In this document: piece after piece, positions 59,936-64,000 of the stretch | Position numbering within the stretch: position 1 is the stretch's first letter | Layout of the letters: the number at the start of each line of letters is the position of its first letter | Source: Actinomucor elegans | Taxonomy: Eukaryota > Mucoromycota > Mucoromycetes > Mucorales > Mucoraceae | Assembly (NCBI GenBank): GCA_026027325.1 | Contig: JAMSLZ010000021.1 | Span: 62,001 to 126,000 of the forward strand | Length of the DNA: 64,000 bases | Direction: 5' to 3' | Made by a program: the position numbers and the translations under genes | The notes under the pieces: model-generated | The model's database searches: none | Seen by the model: only the letters and a program-made list of their open reading frames with translations | Told to the model about the DNA's origin: nothing

Positions 59936-62900
59936 CATCTTCAGTCCCTCCTTTCATTTCTGCTACTCCTGTCACTCCTTTGAACAATCCTGTCCGCTCC
60001 TTCTCTCTTGCATTGTGGAATGCCAATGGTCTTCGGGTCACTACCATCCACGATGTACTCTCTCATGCTCTCTCTTGTGATATCCTCCTGATTACTGAAA
60101 CTTGGCTTACCTCTGGGTTGATCCCTACCGATTGGTCTCAATATCATCTGTACGGTCAAACTGTCACTAATGCCAATGGACGCGGCTCAGGTGGTGTCAC
60201 TGCTCTCATCTCTCCTCACTGTCCTTTTACTGTCTCTCAACTTCCGTCTTACAATGCATATACTCTGTCGATCAAGGTTGACAAAGTCAATGTGCATTGT
60301 GTCTACTTTCCACCCAGTCTCTCGCGTGATCTGGTGCTCTCTTCTCTGAATTCACTGCCTCTTCATTCTGATACTATTATCTGCGGTGACTTCAATGCAC
60401 GCCTTGGTGATGTTACTGGTGATTCTGCAACAAATCCTCGTGGTCTAGCTCTACTTCCTTGGATTGAAGAGCGCAGTCTCTCAGTGTTGAACTCTTCCTT
60501 GGCGTATGGTATTGATACATACTGTACCTTCAGAAATGGTGCTGTGGCGAGCAGTATCATTGACTTGTTCTTGACCAACATTGGAGGTTCTGGTATGGTG
60601 TCTCCTTCTCTTTCTGTTGCTTCTGATCTCTCTTTGGGCTCTGATCATCGTTTGCTTCAGTTGGGGTTCGAGTACATTGCTGTTTCTGGTGGCTCTTCTG
60701 GTGTAGGTGACTCTTCGGTGCTGGCTCCTCGTAGGACATGGAACCTCAGTCGGCTGGCTGAGTCTGAGCCTTTGGCTCTGTTCCATACTCGGTTTCGGTG
60801 TCTGGTTGCTCCTTTGAAGGATATTCTTGCTGGTCTGGTTGGTTCTCCTCCGGATAGTCGTCCACCTATAGATTCACTCAATGCATCTCTGAATGAGTGT
60901 CTCTATCAGGCTATGGATGCATCCATTGGGTCTAAGGCTCCCCGTCCTGGTCATTGGAAGAAGTACTGGACTGCTGATCTGGAAGCTGCTGCTCGAGAAC
61001 GCGATCGTCTCTATTGCCGTTGGCGTCATTCGTTTGGTGTTGACAAGGCTTATTACTGGCATCTCCATCTACAAGCCCACAAGTCGTTTCGTCGTGCTGT
61101 TGCTGCTGCCAAAAGGTTATCCTGGAAAAACTTTTGTGCTTCTCTGGAAAAGGATTTCACCAAAGCTACTGCAACCATGGCTCGTCTCAAGCGTCGCAAA
61201 GAATCTACTGCTACATATAGCCACCCAGATGGTCCCCAAGCCTCTGTGGATACAATGGCTAGTCACTTGGCTTCCGTATATGATGGTTCTCTGTTGGTTA
61301 CTGCTTCTCGACCTTCTTTTGATTCTGACTTTGCTCTTGAAACACCATACATGGTTGATGATGAGGTTGCCGATAGCTTGTTCTCCGTGGAGGAATTGGT
61401 CTTTCACATCAAGAAGCTTCCAAATCGCAAAGCTCCTGGTCCGGATCACATCAAGGCTGAAATGCTCAAAGCTGTTGCTGAACTTCTGGCTCCTGTACTC
61501 TCTCTGCTGTTTCTGGTATGCTTCCAATGGAGTTATACACCGTTGATCTGGCGTCAGGCTCAAGTGTTTCCGATCTTCAAGAAAGGTGATGCAGATGATC
61601 CAGCCAACTATAGACCCATCTCCTTGACCTCTGTTATGCGAAAACTCTTTGAGATATCGTTATCTTCATGTCTGTATGAGCACTCTCCGGCTTTGGATCT
61701 TGCACAAGGTGGTTTCCGTCCTCAGCGTAGTCCTCTGGATCAAGCCCTCTGCTTGCATGACTTGATGCATGACTACTTCTTGGCCCACCATCACTACCCT
61801 GTGGTGGCTTTCTTGGATATCAAAGCTGCATATGATACTGTGGATCGACGCGTTATTTGGGATGCTCTTGCCAACTCTTCTCTGCCTCGTGCTGTTCTTG
61901 GTTTGCTAGTCAACTTGTTTGACGATGTATCTATTTCAGTATTGATCAACAACCATTCTTCGGCTGCATTTGCACCTGCTACTGGGGTTCTCCAAGGCTC
62001 GGTGTTAAGTCCACACCTGTACTCCTTGTACATTAACTCTCTGCCTGGTTTACTGCGCTCAACTGCCTCTGCTACTGCAAGTAAAGTGTCTCCGCCTGGT
62101 ACCATGAGCTATGTTCCTGTCAACTGCCTCTTGTTTGCTGATGATGTGGCAATCTTTGGCTCGAAATATGAGGTGCAAGAAATGCTTGATTTGGCTGCTG
62201 ACCATTCAAAATCTCTCGGTTACCGCTGGAATCCTACCAAGTGTGCTGTTCTGAACGCTCCTTCCGTGACATCTTCCACTTCAACAAATTTTAGATTGAC
62301 TCTTTACGGGGTTGCTCTACCATCTGTTGACGAGTTCACTTATCTTGGCATGCCCTTTAGCAAGAAAGGTCTCTTTGGTCCCGGTATTCTGGCAAAACGA
62401 TCTGGTGGTGCTATCAAGACTATGGCTCTCTTGAACTCTGTCGGTGTGAACCGGAATGGCTTTTCTCTGTTGCTCTGTGCTCGGTTGTATACAGCCTTTA
62501 TTCGACCCAAGTTCGAATATGGGCTTGCCATCTCTCGACTGTCCGCTACTGACTTTACTGCCCTGGATCAGCTCCAGAATCGTCTTGTTGGTATGTTCGT
62601 TGGCTCTCGCTGGTTCAATGTTGCAAAGCATCTGACTTGTATCCCTTCGATGAAGCACCGCTACAACGTTCTTGTGACCAAGTATGCTTTGCGTTCTCAG
62701 TGGCTTCCTGATGACTGCCTGGTGTCCATGCTGAATTCAGGTGATTCTGGTATCCCGTATACTCGGCTGGAAAAGCTTCTAAAATGCAATCCCATGTATC
62801 TCGCACTCCCTAGTCCGGTTCCAACAGTCTCGCGTCTCCGCTCTTGGTTTTCACAATACTGGCAAAACTTGTTTGATGACCAAATGGCTGCTGCTGCTAC

Positions 62901-63330
62901 ATCTGGTAGATCTGTTCTCCTGCGTGCTTGTCGACCATGTACTTCTCGGCCTGATCCAATCTTGTATCTCCCAATGTCTCGCACTGCACGTAGTCGGTTG
63001 GTTCGATGGCGTCTTGGTAGGTTCACCAACCGTGATGAACTGTGTCCCTGTTTCTCTGGCTCCCGACTCTCTCGAGACCATTTTGTCTTTGATTGCCGCG
63101 GTATTGACCCAAGCCTGTTCTCTCAACTGCCTGATACCCCTCCGGATGTCAATGCCATCGATCATGCTCTCAATTGCTTGCCTACCAAAGCCTCTGCTGG
63201 TCCACCTCCTTTCTGGCCTGCTCTTCTTGAACTGCTCTATGTGATTGACACGCTGTGTCATCCTCTTGCCACACTTGTTCATGATCCAGATCCAGGTGAT
63301 GCTTGGTTTGCTGCTACTCCTGCCATATAA
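59932..63330 (+). CDS. LINE ORF2: endonuclease and reverse transcriptase
   Basis: 1,132 residues without a break. The apurinic/apyrimidinic-type endonuclease covers about residues 25-245 (LWNANGLR, ITETWL, CGDFNARLG, IDLFLTN, SDHRLL), which would nick the target. Reverse transcriptase covers about 480-780: NRKAPGPDHIKAEMLK, YRPISLTSVMRKLFE, FLDIKAAYDTVDRRV, GVLQGSVLSPHLYSLYINSL and the FADD active site near 735. A Cys/His motif (CPCFSGSRLSRDHFVFDC) near 1038 is the usual C-terminal zinc knuckle-like region. The intact frames suggest possible activity. The tRNA-Ala location suggests that the endonuclease is site-selective. Confidence 0.94.
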   Translation: MTSSVPPFISATPVTPLNNPVRSFSLALWNANGLRVTTIHDVLSHALSCDILLITETWLTSGLIPTDWSQYHLYGQTVTNANGRGSGGVTALISPHCPFTVSQLPSYNAYTLSIKVDKVNVHCVYFPPSLSRDLVLSSLNSLPLHSDTIICGDFNARLGDVTGDSATNPRGLALLPWIEERSLSVLNSSLAYGIDTYCTFRNGAVASSIIDLFLTNIGGSGMVSPSLSVASDLSLGSDHRLLQLGFEYIAVSGGSSGVGDSSVLAPRRTWNLSRLAESEPLALFHTRFRCLVAPLKDILAGLVGSPPDSRPPIDSLNASLNECLYQAMDASIGSKAPRPGHWKKYWTADLEAAARERDRLYCRWRHSFGVDKAYYWHLHLQAHKSFRRAVAAAKRLSWKNFCASLEKDFTKATATMARLKRRKESTATYSHPDGPQASVDTMASHLASVYDGSLLVTASRPSFDSDFALETPYMVDDEVADSLFSVEELVFHIKKLPNRKAPGPDHIKAEMLKAVAELLAPVLSLLFLVCFQWSYTPLIWRQAQVFPIFKKGDADDPANYRPISLTSVMRKLFEISLSSCLYEHSPALDLAQGGFRPQRSPLDQALCLHDLMHDYFLAHHHYPVVAFLDIKAAYDTVDRRVIWDALANSSLPRAVLGLLVNLFDDVSISVLINNHSSAAFAPATGVLQGSVLSPHLYSLYINSLPGLLRSTASATASKVSPPGTMSYVPVNCLLFADDVAIFGSKYEVQEMLDLAADHSKSLGYRWNPTKCAVLNAPSVTSSTSTNFRLTLYGVALPSVDEFTYLGMPFSKKGLFGPGILAKRSGGAIKTMALLNSVGVNRNGFSLLLCARLYTAFIRPKFEYGLAISRLSATDFTALDQLQNRLVGMFVGSRWFNVAKHLTCIPSMKHRYNVLVTKYALRSQWLPDDCLVSMLNSGDSGIPYTRLEKLLKCNPMYLALPSPVPTVSRLRSWFSQYWQNLFDDQMAAAATSGRSVLLRACRPCTSRPDPILYLPMSRTARSRLVRWRLGRFTNRDELCPCFSGSRLSRDHFVFDCRGIDPSLFSQLPDTPPDVNAIDHALNCLPTKASAGPPPFWPALLELLYVIDTLCHPLATLVHDPDPGDAWFAATPAI

Positions 63331-63644
63331 ACCTCTCCTTGGTTTATTGAGCCACTCTTTCTCTCTGTTCTATTGATGAACCAGCCTGTTTGTCTTTCAA
63401 CTGCGCAGCCACGGTGGTAAGTGATTATCAAAGTTCCCAGCTGTTGGCCTGCCTTTTGGATCACTCAGAGCTGCAATAGTCTACTGGTTCTCTAACTTGT
63501 CTTCAACCTTTTTCTCCCTTGTGGGTCTCAGGGTTTTTTATACTTTTTTCTATGTTTACTTTAAACACTTTTCATATAGTTAGGCTAGATGCTCTATAGA
63601 GTTTGCCCATATAACTACTTATAAATAAAATATAATCTTTAAAC

Positions 63645-63658
63645 TGAGCTACATCCCC
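63645..63658 (-). other. Duplicated 14-bp start of tRNA-Ala between two LINEs
   Basis: Identical to the first 14 nt of the tRNA-Ala gene at 58786-58799. It is too short to be a gene. It separates the full-length LINE from the truncated one. Confidence 0.9.
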
Positions 63659-64000
63659 CTCTGCCTGCAGTGAACGAGTTCACGTATCTTGGTATGCCAT
63701 TCAACAAGAAAGGTCTTGATGGTCCGGGTATCCTGGCTAAACGGTCTGGTGGTGCAGTCAAAACCATGGCTCTACTGAATTCGGTTGGTGTCAACCGTAA
63801 TGGTTTCTCTCTCTTGCTCTGTTCTCGGTTATATACTACCTTCATTCGGCCCAAGTTTGAGTACGGTCTTGCTATATCTAGGCTCTCTGCTGCTGACTTT
63901 ACTGCTTTGGATAACCTTCAGAACCGGTTAGTTGGTATGTTTGTTGGCTCCCGATGGTTCAATGTCACGAAGCACATCACTTGTATCCCTTCCATGAAGC
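63659..64000 (+). pseudogene. Second LINE copy, 5'-truncated (partial at window end)
   Basis: From 63661 the frame matches ORF2 from about residue 797 (NEFTYLGMPFNKKGLDGPGI versus DEFTYLGMPFSKKGLFGPGI) to the window edge. It is roughly 80-85% identical in DNA by eye, so it comes from an older or separate lineage. It starts exactly after the tRNA-derived 14-mer, with no 5' part, as expected from incomplete reverse transcription. Confidence 0.9.

Larger units (their letters stand above)
58800..63644 (+). mobile_element. Full-length LINE inserted at the 5' end of tRNA-Ala
   Basis: About 4.85 kb with a 188-bp 5' leader, ORF1, ORF2 and a 314-bp 3' untranslated region ending ataatctttaaa with no poly(A) tail. 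A 14-bp sequence, tgagctacatcccc, lies directly before (58786-58799, the start of the tRNA) and directly after (63645-63658). This is the target-site duplication. The two-ORF plan with an apurinic-type endonuclease is that of L1-like and similar LINEs. Confidence 0.92.

Overview
This window looks like a repeat-rich stretch of a fungal nuclear chromosome, most likely an early-diverging fungus of the Mucoromycota (Mucorales-like). That placement is an inference. It rests on four spliced host genes with about 35-95 bp introns, several chromodomain Ty3/gypsy (chromovirus) families, eukaryotic tRNA genes and an AT-rich background. About 8 kb is ordinary gene space; nearly all the rest is layered transposable elements.

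Layout. 1-10105: a minus-strand Ty3/gypsy element (E1') runs off the left edge. Its 5' LTR is split by a complete second element (E4, 3930-9867). 10106-12956: a piggyBac-type transposase gene broken by LTRs, further solo LTRs, a MITE and tRNA-Arg. 13116-15012: gene-free sequence with dispersed repeats. 15013-34527: a nest in which an old solo LTR (LTR0) contains element E1. E1 contains E2 in its chromodomain codons and E3 in its 3' LTR. Each level is framed by a 5-bp target-site duplication that can be read directly (aacgt, gggat, cagac, aggat). 34533-37950: solo LTRs, a MITE and repeats, including a paralogous copy of the LTR0 site without E1. 39914-47123: the host gene island, all on the plus strand: a sphinganine C4-hydroxylase (SUR2-like), a TM2-domain protein, a DCN1-like neddylation factor and a Golgi pH regulator (GPHR) protein. 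47193-49467: solo LTRs. 49468-51654 and about 53600-56530: two extremely AT-rich islands. Each has an IS1595/Merlin-like DDE transposase and a small companion ORF, and every ORF is preceded by the octamer AAAATTGA. 51655-53449: an LTR, a degenerate Ty3/gypsy integrase carrying a MITE, and tRNA-Asp. 56667-58408: inverted and nested solo LTRs. 58549-64000: a tRNA-flanking LTR, tRNA-Ala, a full-length two-ORF LINE starting exactly at the tRNA 5' end, and a second, 5'-truncated LINE at the same target site.

How it fits together. The LTR elements encode Gag, protease, reverse transcriptase, RNase H, integrase and usually a C-terminal chromodomain, which in other chromoviruses steers integration to heterochromatin; that fits the heavy nesting. 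Two other families keep close to tRNA genes: the LTR7 family lies 25-67 bp from the 3' ends of the three tRNA genes, and the LINE has used tRNA-Ala twice. Recoding signals are frequent: an in-frame UAG between gag and protease in E4, an in-frame UGA between protease and reverse transcriptase in E2, and a UAAUGA stop-start overlap between the LINE ORFs. The host genes show no functional link to one another. LINE-rich, gene-poor DNA resembles pericentric DNA described in Mucor, but that cannot be decided from sequence alone.
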